Position numbers and translations under genes: made by a program. From Methylobacterium isbiliense (lineage in GTDB: Bacteria > Pseudomonadota > Alphaproteobacteria > Rhizobiales > Beijerinckiaceae), in contig NZ_BPQQ01000004.1 in assembly GCF_022179325.1 (NCBI RefSeq), forward strand, positions 62,001-126,000: DNA of 64,000 nt. Reading direction: 5' to 3'. This document shows positions 38,938 through 48,170 of the stretch, in pieces (position 1 is the first letter of the stretch; each line of letters starts with the position of its first letter). The notes beneath the pieces are model-generated. The model did no database searches, had not been told where the DNA came from, and worked only from the letters and a program-made list of their open reading frames with translations.

Positions 38938-39714
38938 TCAGAGGCTGAAGCGGTCGACGTCGCGCAGGAGCGCCACGAAGGCGCGCGCGCCGTGGTCGAG
39001 GGCGGTCCACCCGGCCTGCGCGGTGGCGAGCGCCGCGTTGCCGATGGCGCCCTCCGGGTTGAGATCCTCGGCGAGCCACGCGAAGGCGGCCGGACGGCCC
39101 GCGCTGAGATGCGTGAAGTCCCGCGCCATCGCCCGGGTGCGGGGCACGAAGTCCCGCACCGCCTCGCGCCGCACGAGGTCGGGGCGGAGCGCCAGCATCA
39201 GGGCGGTCTCGATCCCGCCGCCGTGGATGCCGTGGCGCACCTCGTCCTCCGGGAAGAGGCCGGGCGGGTAGCCGAACCGGCTCCAGGCGGTGGTGACCGC
39301 CAGAAGGCCGCAGGCGCGGCGCAGCTCGAGCGCCACGAGATCGATGAGGGCGCTGTTGCCGCCGTGGGAGGTGACGAGGACGAGCTTGCGGCAGCCGGCC
39401 CGGTGCACGGCGGTGCCGATCTCGACCCAGGCCCGCAGGGCCGTCTCCCCGGTGAGCGTCAGGGTCCCGGGAAAGCTCAGGTGCTCGTCGGACTTGCCCA
39501 CCGCCTGCACGGGCAGGAGCAGCACGTCGAGGTCGTCGGGCACCAGCGCCGCCGCGCGGGCGAGATAGCCCTCGGCGATGATCGCGTCGGTGCCGAGTGG
39601 CAGGTGCGGCCCGTGCTGCTCCACGGCCGCCACCGGGAGCACCGCGACGGCGCGCTCCATCGGACGGGCGCGCATCTCGGCGCTGGTGAGATCCTGCCAG
39701 GGGCGGGCCGGCAT
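38938..39714 (-). CDS. Creatininase-family amidohydrolase
   Basis: 258 aa. Metal-binding motifs of the family are seen: [14 protein letters not shown] near residue 33 and [12 protein letters not shown] near 113, with the [14 protein letters not shown] stretch later. Members include creatininase, 3-dehydro-scyllo-inosose hydrolase and mycofactocin/PqqE-associated enzymes; the substrate cannot be told. It lies upstream of the CobW gene on the same strand (172 nt), so a metal supply link is possible but not shown. Confidence 0.9.
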   Translation of the reverse strand: MPARPWQDLTSAEMRARPMERAVAVLPVAAVEQHGPHLPLGTDAIIAEGYLARAAALVPDDLDVLLLPVQAVGKSDEHLSFPGTLTLTGETALRAWVEIGTAVHRAGCRKLVLVTSHGGNSALIDLVALELRRACGLLAVTTAWSRFGYPPGLFPEDEVRHGIHGGGIETALMLALRPDLVRREAVRDFVPRTRAMARDFTHLSAGRPAAFAWLAEDLNPEGAIGNAALATAQAGWTALDHGARAFVALLRDVDRFSL

Positions 39715-39913
39715 CGGGGTCTGGCTCCGGTGGGAGAGGTCCGAGATCTACGCCGGATCGGTGGCCTGCGCCTACGCCGCAGGGCGCGGTTGCCCTGTGC
39801 ATGGGGCGCAGGCTGTCATGTGTCCGTCACGGCGCGACGGCAGAGGGCCTGTAGGATGACGTCGTGCCCCGAGGGCCGCGGGGTCGCGCGGCCGGAGAGA
39901 GGAACGTTTCGCG

Positions 39914-40492
39914 ATGGCAGCGGTCGAGCCGGCACTGCCCCCGGAGGCCGAGGAGCGGCCCCGCAAGGCGGCCAAGCGCCTGCGCCCGCCCGGCGCCAAG
40001 AGCGTCGGCTGGGCGCTGGTGCAGGCCGCCCGCATGCATCGCGGCCGGATCGGCGACCGGCTCGCCGCCCTCGGCCTCTTCGCCGGCCAGGAGCAGGTGG
40101 TGCAGGCGCTGGCCGCCGCCGGCACCATGACGATGGGCGATCTCGCCGCGACGCTGCGGGTGCGGCCGCCCACCGCCTCCAAGACCGTGACGCGGCTCGC
40201 CGCCCTCGGCTTCGTCGAGCGTCAGGCCGAGGCCGGCGACGGGCGGATCGTGCGGGTGCGCCTCACCGAGGCGGGTCTGGCCAAGGCGGCGGCCATCGAC
40301 CGGATCTGGGACGAGGTCGAGGCCGAGATGCTCGACGGGTTCGAGGGCAAGGAGCGCCGCCGCCTGCGCAAGCTCCTGCGCCGCGCCGCCCGCAACCTCG
40401 CGGGCGCCTCGGGCCTCGACGTGCAGGAGGCCGACGACGACCTCGACGGTCCCGGTCTGGAGGCGGGCGAGGGCGACCGGGACGCCGATTAG
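39914..40492 (+). CDS. MarR-family transcriptional regulator
   Basis: 192 aa. A winged-helix MarR domain covers about residues 30-135 (GTMTMGDLAATLRVRPPTASKTVTRL, ERQAEAGDGRIVRVRLTEAG). It is flanked by a basic Pro/Lys N-terminus and an acidic C-terminal tail of about 30 residues. The DNA-recognition helix is PPTASKTVTRLAA. An AGAGAGGAACG site precedes the ATG. It is divergent from the creatininase-family gene and precedes a short-chain dehydrogenase, a common target type. Confidence 0.92.
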   Translation: MAAVEPALPPEAEERPRKAAKRLRPPGAKSVGWALVQAARMHRGRIGDRLAALGLFAGQEQVVQALAAAGTMTMGDLAATLRVRPPTASKTVTRLAALGFVERQAEAGDGRIVRVRLTEAGLAKAAAIDRIWDEVEAEMLDGFEGKERRRLRKLLRRAARNLAGASGLDVQEADDDLDGPGLEAGEGDRDAD

Positions 40493-40496
40493 GCGG

Positions 40497-40525
40497 GGGC
40501 GGCCGGACGGCCTTCGGGGCCGCCC
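40497..40525 (+). terminator. Hairpin after the MarR gene
   Basis: 8-bp stem GGGCGGCC / GGCCGCCC with a 13-nt GC-rich loop, followed by CTATCT rather than a T run, just past the MarR stop and before the short-chain dehydrogenase. A possible partial terminator. Confidence 0.4.
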
Positions 40526-40561
40526 TATCTCCCTGCCGGCAAGGCACGGAGGACCGCCGTC

Positions 40562-41245
40562 ATGGGACATGAGAACAGATCGGCGCTGATCGTCGGCGCG
40601 TCGCGGGGGCTCGGCCTCGGTGTGGTGCAGGCCCTCATGGCCCGCGGCTGGGACGTGACCGCGACCGCGCGGGGGCCGGCCCCGGGTCTCGACGGCCTCG
40701 AGCCGGCGCCGCGGATCGAGCGGGTCGACATCGACGACGATGCGGCGGTGGCCCGGCTCGCCGAGACCCTCGCGGGCAGGCGCTTCGACGTGGTGTTCAT
40801 CGTCGCGGGCGTCGCCACGGAGGCGCACGTGCCGGTGCCGCAGGGCAGCCGCGCCAGCGCCCTCAAGGTCTTCGAGACGAACGCGATCAGCCCGATCCGC
40901 GCCGCCGAGGCGCTGGTGCCGCGCGTGGCGCCGGGCGGCCTCGTGGTGCTGATGAGTTCGATCCTCGGCAGCGTCGGCGCCAACGAGAGCGGCGGCTGGG
41001 AGAGCTACCGGGCGAGCAAGGCCGGCCTCAACACGCTCGCGCGCAGCTTCGAGGTCCGCCACCGCGACGCCCCGTTCGGCGTCGTGCTGCTGCATCCGGG
41101 CTGGGTGCGCACCGACATGGGCGGGCCGGAGGCGGATATCGACGTGGCGACGAGCGCCGCGGGCATGGCGGAGGTGCTGGAGCGCCGGCTCGGGCAGAAG
41201 GGCTGCGTCTACCTCGACTACCGGGGCGAGACGCTGCCCTGGTGA
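40562..41245 (+). CDS. Short-chain dehydrogenase/reductase
   Basis: 227 aa, Rossmann fold. The NAD(P) motif is GASRGLGLG, the active-site Tyr/Lys pair is YRASK (about residues 150-154), and the catalytic serine lies in VLMSSILG. It oxidises or reduces an unknown carbonyl/alcohol substrate. GGAGGACCG supports the ATG. The protein ends early compared with the 245-260 residues of most SDRs, with no missing motif. Confidence 0.93.
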   Translation: MGHENRSALIVGASRGLGLGVVQALMARGWDVTATARGPAPGLDGLEPAPRIERVDIDDDAAVARLAETLAGRRFDVVFIVAGVATEAHVPVPQGSRASALKVFETNAISPIRAAEALVPRVAPGGLVVLMSSILGSVGANESGGWESYRASKAGLNTLARSFEVRHRDAPFGVVLLHPGWVRTDMGGPEADIDVATSAAGMAEVLERRLGQKGCVYLDYRGETLPW

Positions 41246-41265
41246 TCGCGACGCGCGGGCCCGGG

Positions 41266-41400
41266 GCCCGGCCGGGCGCCACGGTGGCCAGCCCCGATGC
41301 GGGCCTCACAGGCCGAGGCCCGGCCGAGCGCCACGGTGGCCAGCCCCTTGCGGGGCCTCACAGGCCGAGAGCCCGGCCGAGCGCTACGGTGGCGAGCCCC
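41266..41400. repeat. 52/53-bp direct repeat derived from the azlD 3' end
   Basis: Three copies of a unit beginning GCCCGGCCG(A/G)GCGC(C/T)ACGG start at 41266, 41318 and 41371. Copies 1 and 2 are close (a few mismatches and one indel); copy 3 runs into the 3' end of azlD and diverges after about 30 nt. The stop codon of azlD (TCA on this strand, 41358-41360) lies in copy 2. It appears that the 3' tail of azlD was tandemly duplicated downstream. Confidence 0.8.
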
Positions 41401-41690
41401 GCCGCGACGGCGGCGAGTTCGAAGCGGGTCAGCGCCATCACGGCGGCGGCGGCCGCAAGGCCCGCAAGGCCGGGCAGGCCGGCCGAGAGCCCGGTCGGCA
41501 GCGCGGTGGCGACGACGATGGAGCCCGGCAGCGCCCGCAGCGCCCGCTCGACCCGGGGGGTGAGCCGCACGCGGCTCATCAGCACCACGCCGGAGGCGCG
41601 GCACAGATAGGTGACGAGGGCGAGCGCCAGGATCGCCACGGCGGAGCCGGCCGGGCCGGCGAGCCAGTCCGCGCTCGCCCCCGGGCTCAC
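41358..41690 (-). CDS. azlD: AzlD-family branched-chain amino acid exporter subunit
   Basis: 110 aa, four membrane helices (AVAILALALVTYLCR, PGSIVVATALPTGL, LAGLAAAAAVMAL, LAAVAAGLATVAL). With AzlC it exports branched-chain amino acids. The GTG at 41690 overlaps the azlC stop codon as GTGA, showing translational coupling. Its 3' end is repeated immediately downstream (41266-41400). Confidence 0.9.
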   Translation of the reverse strand: MSPGASADWLAGPAGSAVAILALALVTYLCRASGVVLMSRVRLTPRVERALRALPGSIVVATALPTGLSAGLPGLAGLAAAAAVMALTRFELAAVAAGLATVALGRALGL

Positions 41691-42415
41691 CGCGCCGCCC
41701 CGTCATCGACCAGCGCGCCGGTGACCAGCCCCGCGAGGGCGCCCGCCGCGATGAAGCCGTAGCCCGGCACGACGTGCTGCACCACGAGCGCCACCGCTCC
41801 CGAGACCAGCCACGGCAGGGCCGGGCGGACGCCGCGCCAGAGCGGAGCCAGCATGGCGGCGAAGAACACCGGCATGATCATGTCGAGAGCGTAGACGCGC
41901 GGCTCGGACACGAGCGCGCCGGCGAAGTGCCCGCCGGCGGTCGACAGCACCCAGAGCGGCCACAGGCCGGCGCCGGCCCCGACCAGCACGCCGAGATCGT
42001 TGCCGCCCTCCGCCCGGTGGCGCACGCCGATGAGCCAGCTCGCATCGACCAGCACGAACAGGCTGAGCGCCGTGCGCCAGGGCGGCGAGCCGCGCATCCA
42101 GGGCTGGATCGTCGCGCCCATCAGGATCATGCGGGCGTTGATGAGCGCCGTGACGGTCATGGCCGCCAGAAGCGCGCTCAGCGTCCAGGGGCGGCCCCAG
42201 ACCTCCAGCGTCACCATCTGCGAGGCCCCCGCATACACGAAGGCGCTCATCGCGGTCGCCTCCGCCAGGGAGAGCCCGCGCTGCGCCGCCGCCGCCCCGT
42301 AGGCGGCGCCGAACACCGCGATGCTCGGCCAGATCGGCAGGCTGAGGCGCACGCCCCGGAGGATCCCGGCGCGGGTGAAGGGCGCGGCTGTGGATGTCAT
42401 CGGTGCGGGGAGCAT
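41687..42415 (-). CDS. azlC: AzlC-family branched-chain amino acid exporter
   Basis: 242 aa, about seven helices. The AzlC signature is present near the N-terminus (PIWPSIAVFGAAYGAAAAQR, SAFVYAGASQMVTLEVW) and MTVTALINARMILMGATI follows. It works with AzlD. The start could be ATG 42415 or ATG 42400; neither has a strong ribosome-binding site. Confidence 0.92.
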   Translation of the reverse strand: MLPAPMTSTAAPFTRAGILRGVRLSLPIWPSIAVFGAAYGAAAAQRGLSLAEATAMSAFVYAGASQMVTLEVWGRPWTLSALLAAMTVTALINARMILMGATIQPWMRGSPPWRTALSLFVLVDASWLIGVRHRAEGGNDLGVLVGAGAGLWPLWVLSTAGGHFAGALVSEPRVYALDMIMPVFFAAMLAPLWRGVRPALPWLVSGAVALVVQHVVPGYGFIAAGALAGLVTGALVDDGAAR

Positions 42416-42542
42416 CGGGGCGGGACGAGCCCGCAGGGGTGCGGCCGCGCCGCCCCGGAATCAAGCGCCGAGCCTTGCACCGGCAGCAGGGCGCCCCCGG
42501 CCGCGGCGCAGGCCCCTGGAGCCGGCTCGGCGCGCCGTCCGC

Positions 42543-43406
42543 TCAGGCGAGGCGCTTCAGCGCGGTCACGGGCCCCGATCCGGCGGCGGCGATCCGGGCG
42601 GTGGCGACCGAGAGGGGCTCGACCGCCACCGCCATGTGGTGGCCGTTGGCGTGGATCAGGCGCTCGCCGTCCAGCATCAGCCCGACATGGCCGCGCCAGA
42701 ACACGAGGTCGCCCCGCCGCAGGCCGGCGGGATCGACAGGGAGGTGTGTGCCGAGGCCGCGCTCCTGCATGTCGGCGTCGCGCGGGGCCGCGAGGCCCGC
42801 TTCCCCGAGGACGAGCTGGACGAGGCCGGAGCAGTCGAGGCCGAGGCTCGACCGGCCGCCCCACAGGTAGGGCGTGCCGACGAGCCGCTCCGCCGTGCCG
42901 GCGATATCCGCCGCGCGCGCATCGGGCGCGGACAGATGCGCCGCCCACACGGCCCCACCGCCCGCGAGCAGCGCGTAGCCGGCCTCGGTCGCGACGACGC
43001 TCACCCGCGCGCCGAGGCTGAGATGCCCCAGCGGCGGGCGCTTCAGGTCCGGGGCCGGGAAGACGAAGCTGCGCAACGCCGTCACCCGGTGGGTCGGGGC
43101 GGGATCGGGCGGGCCGAGCGCGGCCGCCGGCAGGTAGCCGACATAGCCGTCCAGGCCGAGCTGCACGAAGGCCCAGCCGTCCGCGACCTCGTAGACGGTG
43201 ACGGGGTCGCCGCACAGGGCCTCGGTGTCGAGGGCGGCGTCCGCGCGCGGGGCGCGGCGCAGGGGCGCGAGCATCGCCGTCACGCGCTGCGGCGTGCCGG
43301 GGACGTAGCGGGCGGCCTCGACGAGGCCGCGCAGGCGCTCGTCGGCGAGATCGGGGCGGGCCGGCGTCAGGCGCGGGTCCCGGGGGAGGGCGGGGGGAAG
43401 CGTCAC
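42543..43406 (-). CDS. NlpC/P60 cell-wall endopeptidase with SH3-like domains
   Basis: 287 aa. Two bacterial SH3-like stretches (ALCGDPVTVYEVADGWAFVQ and VSVVATEAGYALLAGGGAVW) precede a C-terminal NlpC/P60 domain. The catalytic Cys is in LDCSGLVQ and the His in RGHVGLMLD, with a further His in IHANGHHMA. Such enzymes cut peptidoglycan stem peptides. No signal peptide was seen; the start used is GTG 43406, and a poor ribosome-binding site leaves it uncertain. Confidence 0.88.
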   Translation of the reverse strand: MTLPPALPRDPRLTPARPDLADERLRGLVEAARYVPGTPQRVTAMLAPLRRAPRADAALDTEALCGDPVTVYEVADGWAFVQLGLDGYVGYLPAAALGPPDPAPTHRVTALRSFVFPAPDLKRPPLGHLSLGARVSVVATEAGYALLAGGGAVWAAHLSAPDARAADIAGTAERLVGTPYLWGGRSSLGLDCSGLVQLVLGEAGLAAPRDADMQERGLGTHLPVDPAGLRRGDLVFWRGHVGLMLDGERLIHANGHHMAVAVEPLSVATARIAAAGSGPVTALKRLA

Positions 43407-43670
43407 GGCCCGGAGTCTTGCCTGGCGATCCGGGCCGGACAAGGGCGGCGCGCCTCCCTCGGGGATGCGCAGGTCGCGCAAACCTGCGACAACATGCCCG
43501 GGGTCAGTACCGCGCGGCCGGCCGGGACGCTCACCGAAGCGAATTTCCGAAGTGGCAGCAGCGCGTAGACCGAACCGGCCGTGCCGCCAGGGCGGACCGC
43601 GCTGCCGAGCATGGCTGAAATTCGCCGTGCTGCACTGCAACAAGGGCCGCGTTTGCGCTATTCTCCGGTG

Positions 43671-44021
43671 ATGATGATGAGCCGTCCCGTGAAGAAGCCG
43701 ATCGACAAGAACCGCCCCCTGCCGCCCATTCGGGTGCGCCGCGAGCCGCCGACGGTGGCCGAGGCCGTGGCGGCGGCCCAGGATCTCGCCGACGACCTCG
43801 AGCAGCAGGTGGAGATCGCCGCCGGGCTGATCGGCCTGCCGCCGGACGAGGTGCGCCCGCACGTGCTCCAGGCCGCCAGGCCGCGCTCGGAGCGCGCGCC
43901 CGAGCGCATCATCAGCTCCGGCAACGGCCTGCGCGGTCCCCGCACGGTGATCGTCGAGCGCAAGGTCGGCCGCCCCCTGGTCGAGCGCCGCACCCGCCCG
44001 CCGGTGGACTGGCGGCGCTGA
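43671..44021 (+). CDS. Hypothetical protein, basic
   Basis: 116 aa, starting MMMSRPVKKP. The middle (EAVAAAQDLADDLEQQVEIAAGLIGLPPDEV) is a likely helix pair. The end is Arg/Pro-rich (VGRPLVERRTRPPVDWRR). It resembles no known family but is a well-formed ORF with codon use like its neighbours. Its function is unknown. Confidence 0.6.
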   Translation: MMMSRPVKKPIDKNRPLPPIRVRREPPTVAEAVAAAQDLADDLEQQVEIAAGLIGLPPDEVRPHVLQAARPRSERAPERIISSGNGLRGPRTVIVERKVGRPLVERRTRPPVDWRR

Positions 44022-44136
44022 GACCCGCCGTCGAGACCGGCGTGGATCGCCGCGCCGCGGCGAGACGCTCGGATGACGACGTGTCCGAAGCCCGGGAAGG
44101 CCGCCTGCGGCCGGGACCCGGTGCGGCCGGCGATGC

Positions 44137-44520
44137 TCAGAACATCCCGTTCGGATTGGCCGACGACCCGGGCATGACCTGCAGCACGTCCCAATGTTCG
44201 ACGATCCGGCCCTCGGCATCGAGCCGGAAGATGTCCATCGCCGCGTAATCGTGGTCGCCGGGCCAGTGCTGGAGGCAGTGCAGCACGACCAAGTCGCCTT
44301 CGGCGATCGCCCGCTTGATCTCGACCCGCTTGCCCGGCCATTCCCGCGCCATGCGCTCGAAATAGGCGATGAAGCCGTCCTTGCCGGTCGCCACGTGCGG
44401 GTTGTGCTGGATGTAGTCGTCGCCCGCGTAGCGCTCGATCGCCTCGCGCGGCCGGCACTCGTTGAACATCAGCTCGTAGAAGGCGATCACGGCCGCCTTG
44501 TTCCGCGCGGGGTCGGTCAT
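44137..44520 (-). CDS. SnoaL-like/NTF2-superfamily protein
   Basis: 127 aa. The cone-shaped NTF2 fold is suggested by the pattern [18 protein letters not shown] and [19 protein letters not shown], then [15 protein letters not shown]. Many such proteins are annotated as ester cyclases or polyketide cyclases, but the ligand is unknown. GAGGGAGAG precedes the ATG. Confidence 0.88.
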   Translation of the reverse strand: MTDPARNKAAVIAFYELMFNECRPREAIERYAGDDYIQHNPHVATGKDGFIAYFERMAREWPGKRVEIKRAIAEGDLVVLHCLQHWPGDHDYAAMDIFRLDAEGRIVEHWDVLQVMPGSSANPNGMF

Positions 44521-44593
44521 GCGCTCTCCCTCGGCGGTGAGCCGGGGCGTCCCGCCCCGCCGCCCCCGCCGGAGCCGGGCACGGAGCCCGGTC

Positions 44594-46195
44594 TCAGTGC
44601 CGGAAGTGGCGGTGTCCGGTGAACACCATCGCGAGGCCGGCCTCGTCGGCGGCGCGGATCACCTCGTCGTCCCGCATCGAGCCGCCGGGCTGGATCACCG
44701 CGGTCGCCCCCGCCTCGGCGGCGGCGAGAAGGCCGTCCGCGAAGGGGAAGAAGGCGTCCGAGGCCACCACCGCGCCGCGGGCGAGGCTCTCGGGCAGGCC
44801 CGCCGCCTTGGCGGCCTCGGCGGCCTTCCAGGCGGCGATGCGGGAGGAATCGACCCGCGACATCTGCCCGGCCCCGATCCCGACGGTGGCGCCGTCCTTC
44901 GCGTACACGATGGCGTTCGACTTCACGTGCTTGGCGACCCGGAAGGCGAAGCGCAGATCGGTCATCTCCCGCTCGCTCGGCGCGCGCCGCGTCACGACCC
45001 GCAGCGGCATGTCGTCCACCACCGCGGCGTCCCGGCTCTGCACCAGGAAGCCCCCCGCCACGCTCCGCCAGAGCGTGCCGGGCTGGCGCGGATCGGCGAG
45101 ACCGCCGGTGACGAGCAGGCGCAGGTTCTTCTTGGCGGCCACGATCGCGGTCGCCTCCTCGCTCGCCGCGGGCGCGATGATGACCTCGGTGAAGATCTCG
45201 ACGATGCGCCGCGCGGCCTGCGCGTCGAGGGGCCGGTTGAGCGCCACGATGCCGCCGAAGGCCGAGACCGGGTCGCAGGCCAGCGCCCGCTCGTAGGCGG
45301 CGAGCAGCGAGGCGCCCTCGGCCACGCCGCACGGGTTGGCGTGCTTGACGATGACCACCGCGGCGGTGCGACCGGGATCGAACTCGGACACGCACTCGAA
45401 GGCCGCATCCGTGTCGTTGAGGTTGTTGTAGGAGAGTTCCTTGCCCTGGAGCTGCCGGGCGGTGGCGACGCCGGGCCGGGCCGCGCCGGCGGTGCGGTAG
45501 AAGGCGGCCTGCTGGTGCGGGTTCTCGCCGTAGCGCAGGCCCTGGCCGAGGGTGCCGCCGAGCGCCTGGAACACGGGCGCGGCCTCCTCGGCGGGGCCGG
45601 TCTCGCCCAGCCACGCGGCGATCGCCGCGTCGTAGGAGGCGGTGCGCGCGAAGGCCTTGCGGGCGAGGCGGCGGCGGGTCGCGCGGGTGACCGCGCCGCC
45701 CGTGGCGTCGAGGTCGGCCAGCACGGCGGCGTAATCCGCCACGTCGACCACCACCGCCACGTCCTCGTGGTTCTTGGCGGCGGCCCGGATCATCGCGGGG
45801 CCGCCGATGTCGATGTTCTCGATGCACTCCGCGGGCGGGCGGCCGGCCGCGAGCGTCGCCTCGAACGGATAGAGGTTCACCACCAGGAGATCGATCGGCT
45901 GGATGCCGTGGGCGAGCATCGCCGCCTGATGCTCGGGGTTGTCGCGCACGGCGAGCAGGCCCCCGTGCACGCCCGGATGCAGGGTCTTGACCCGCCCGTC
46001 CATCATCTCCGGGTAGCCGGTGAGGTCCGAGACCTCCGTGACGGCGAGCCCCGCCTCGCTGAGCGCCCGGTGCGTGCCCCCCGTCGAGACCAGGGCGACG
46101 CCCCGCTCCGCCAGCGCCCGGGCGAAGTCGATCAGCCCGCTCTTGTCGGAGACCGAGAGCAGCGCGCGGGTGACGGGGATGAGGTCGCTCGCCAT
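44594..46195 (-). CDS. purH: Bifunctional AICAR transformylase / IMP cyclohydrolase
   Basis: 533 aa. It catalyses the last two steps of purine (IMP) synthesis. The N-terminal IMP cyclohydrolase domain ([31 protein letters not shown]) and the C-terminal AICAR transformylase domain with the conserved [11 protein letters not shown] and AFGGIVALN and [14 protein letters not shown] are complete. It uses 10-formyl-tetrahydrofolate, the product of FtfL coded about 10 kb away. Confidence 0.97.
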   Translation of the reverse strand: MASDLIPVTRALLSVSDKSGLIDFARALAERGVALVSTGGTHRALSEAGLAVTEVSDLTGYPEMMDGRVKTLHPGVHGGLLAVRDNPEHQAAMLAHGIQPIDLLVVNLYPFEATLAAGRPPAECIENIDIGGPAMIRAAAKNHEDVAVVVDVADYAAVLADLDATGGAVTRATRRRLARKAFARTASYDAAIAAWLGETGPAEEAAPVFQALGGTLGQGLRYGENPHQQAAFYRTAGAARPGVATARQLQGKELSYNNLNDTDAAFECVSEFDPGRTAAVVIVKHANPCGVAEGASLLAAYERALACDPVSAFGGIVALNRPLDAQAARRIVEIFTEVIIAPAASEEATAIVAAKKNLRLLVTGGLADPRQPGTLWRSVAGGFLVQSRDAAVVDDMPLRVVTRRAPSEREMTDLRFAFRVAKHVKSNAIVYAKDGATVGIGAGQMSRVDSSRIAAWKAAEAAKAAGLPESLARGAVVASDAFFPFADGLLAAAEAGATAVIQPGGSMRDDEVIRAADEAGLAMVFTGHRHFRH

Positions 46196-46323
46196 GGGCT
46201 ACGGATCCTGGCAACGGGGCCAGCCCCCGGGCGTCGCGGAGGGCTGGTGGAAGAGATGCGGCGCCCGGTAGCAGAATCCACCCTGCGGGGCCAGATGCTG
46301 CACTGCAAAATCGTGAGATGGCT

Positions 46324-48051
46324 TCAGAGTTTCCGGAAGCGCCACGCCACGCGGGTGCCGTCCTGGACCGTGAGGTGAAGCACGATCTGCTCGGTGCGCC
46401 GCGCCCCATTGGAGGCGGCGAAGAACACGCTCTCCTCGATCACCGGGTCGATGCCGTCCGCCTCGAACAGCCACGCCTCGCCGGGGGCCGCGAGGCGCAC
46501 CGCCCGGCCCTCGCGGCCGACCCGCAGGGAGGGGTGAAGGTGGAAGCGGATCGCCGCCTCGACCGGGTCCGGCTCGGCGCGCCCGTGCGTCCCGGCGCGT
46601 CCGGGCCGCTCGGCGCCCACGAAGGCGTCGTCGCCCTGGAGCAGGGCGCCGTCCGCCGAGAGGCGCCAGCGGCGCTCGTGGATGAGGCCGAGGGTCGGCG
46701 CGTAGCCGTCGTGGCGGGCGGCCAGCACCTGGGTGCCGCTCTCCTGCCCGCGCTCCACCGGCACCTCGGCCGGGCCGCGCACGATGACCGGGCCGATCCG
46801 CCCCTTGAGCCACGCGGCCAGGGGATGCGCGATGCCGGGCCCGGGCGGGTTGAGGAAGCGGCAGGAGGAGGCGTCGGCGAGCACGGCGGTGGAATAAGCC
46901 GCGCTGGTGCGCGACAATTGCCGCATCTCCTCCCCGCTCGCCGGCATGCCGCAATTCACCACCAGGCGCTGCGCCCCGCTGGAGAGTTCGAACGAGAGGC
47001 AGCCCGCCCCCGCCAGGGTCGAGTAGGCGGGGCTCGGCGCCGGGCCGACATCCGCGACCACCAGCGTGGCGCCGCCTTCGAGCCGCGCGTAGCCCGTATG
47101 CGGCGCGTGCATCAGCGGCTGGGCGAGCACGCCGTCGTAGATCAGCAGCGTCGCGAGCTGGTCGGCCTCCGTCGCCCCCATGCCGTTGTGGTGGCCGAGC
47201 GAGGCGTCGGCGTGGCGCAGCAGCCGCAGCAGCGGCAGCATCCGGTCGATCGCGTTGAGCAGCGCCTCCGGCGGGGCGGTGTCGCGGGACAGGAAGCTCT
47301 GGCGCAGGGGCAGCAGGTCGAGGAGCAGCTCCTTGACCACGGCCGGGTTGCGGCTGCGGTGGCCGCCGTCCGGCAGGATCTGGCGGGAGAGCTCCCGGGT
47401 GAGCAGCCGCACGCCCCGGCGCAGCACGGGCTCCAGCCCGTCGCAGCACAGGCCCGCATAGGTGAGCGCTACCGCCGCGCTCAGACGCTCGCGCGGGGGG
47501 ATGCCCCGGCCGAGCGCCCGGTCGAGGGTGCGCACGCAGCGCCCGAGCGATTTCAGGAAGGCGTGGTAGAAGGCGTGGTCCGCGCCCTCCAGCACGAGGG
47601 GCGACTGGGCGAGCAGCGAGATCAGCCGCCGCGCCGTCACGTGCGGGCGGTTGGCGATCTCCCGGTCGCCCCGGCCGGCCATGAAGTCCTGCACGAAGGC
47701 GCGGGCGTTGGAGCGGGCGAGCGCGCTGTCGGCGGCGCGCAGGTGGCGCAGCCAGCCGAAGCCGTAGAGCGCCTCGCCCCATTCGGGCGAGGGCGGCGCG
47801 AAGTCAAAGGGCGAGCGCCCGCCCGTGGCCAGCGCCCGTCCGGCGAAGACGAACAGGCCGGCATAGATGTCGGCCGCCAGGGTGGCGTCGCTGGTGCGCA
47901 GGTCGTGCGGGGCGATGACGAGGCGGGTCGGCTTCAGGCGCGACAGGGCCGAGGGGCCCGAGCGGAGCCGCGCCGCGCCGCGCCGCAGGGTGCGGCCGGC
48001 CTCCTGACCGACGAGCCGGTAGAACCGCCAGCGGTCAGGCCCCCACTGCAC
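46324..48051 (-). CDS. Heparinase II/III-family protein
   Basis: 575 aa. The N-terminal alpha-helical toroid includes EWGEALYGFGWLRHL; the C-terminal heparinase beta-sandwich domain has PHTGYARLEGGATLVVADVG. In alphaproteobacteria this protein often neighbours rsmB and purH, as here. The substrate is unknown; there is no signal peptide. A consensus AAGGAGG lies 4 nt before the GTG start at 48051, which is unusually strong for this window. Confidence 0.9.
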   Translation of the reverse strand: MQWGPDRWRFYRLVGQEAGRTLRRGAARLRSGPSALSRLKPTRLVIAPHDLRTSDATLAADIYAGLFVFAGRALATGGRSPFDFAPPSPEWGEALYGFGWLRHLRAADSALARSNARAFVQDFMAGRGDREIANRPHVTARRLISLLAQSPLVLEGADHAFYHAFLKSLGRCVRTLDRALGRGIPPRERLSAAVALTYAGLCCDGLEPVLRRGVRLLTRELSRQILPDGGHRSRNPAVVKELLLDLLPLRQSFLSRDTAPPEALLNAIDRMLPLLRLLRHADASLGHHNGMGATEADQLATLLIYDGVLAQPLMHAPHTGYARLEGGATLVVADVGPAPSPAYSTLAGAGCLSFELSSGAQRLVVNCGMPASGEEMRQLSRTSAAYSTAVLADASSCRFLNPPGPGIAHPLAAWLKGRIGPVIVRGPAEVPVERGQESGTQVLAARHDGYAPTLGLIHERRWRLSADGALLQGDDAFVGAERPGRAGTHGRAEPDPVEAAIRFHLHPSLRVGREGRAVRLAAPGEAWLFEADGIDPVIEESVFFAASNGARRTEQIVLHLTVQDGTRVAWRFRKL

Positions 48052-48170
48052 GCAACCTCCTTGGCGTCGCCTCGGGGCGACCGGCCCGATCCGGGCCCAC
48101 GATCAACCATTGGTGAAGGATGACGGCGGCGTCAAACCGAGCGGCCGCCCTTGTGAACAGCTTCGCCGGC

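Noticed and set aside
44575-44591. CCGGGC-ACGGA-GCCCGG hairpin after purH.
   Set aside because: Only a 6-bp stem with no T run; short GC hairpins arise often by chance here.
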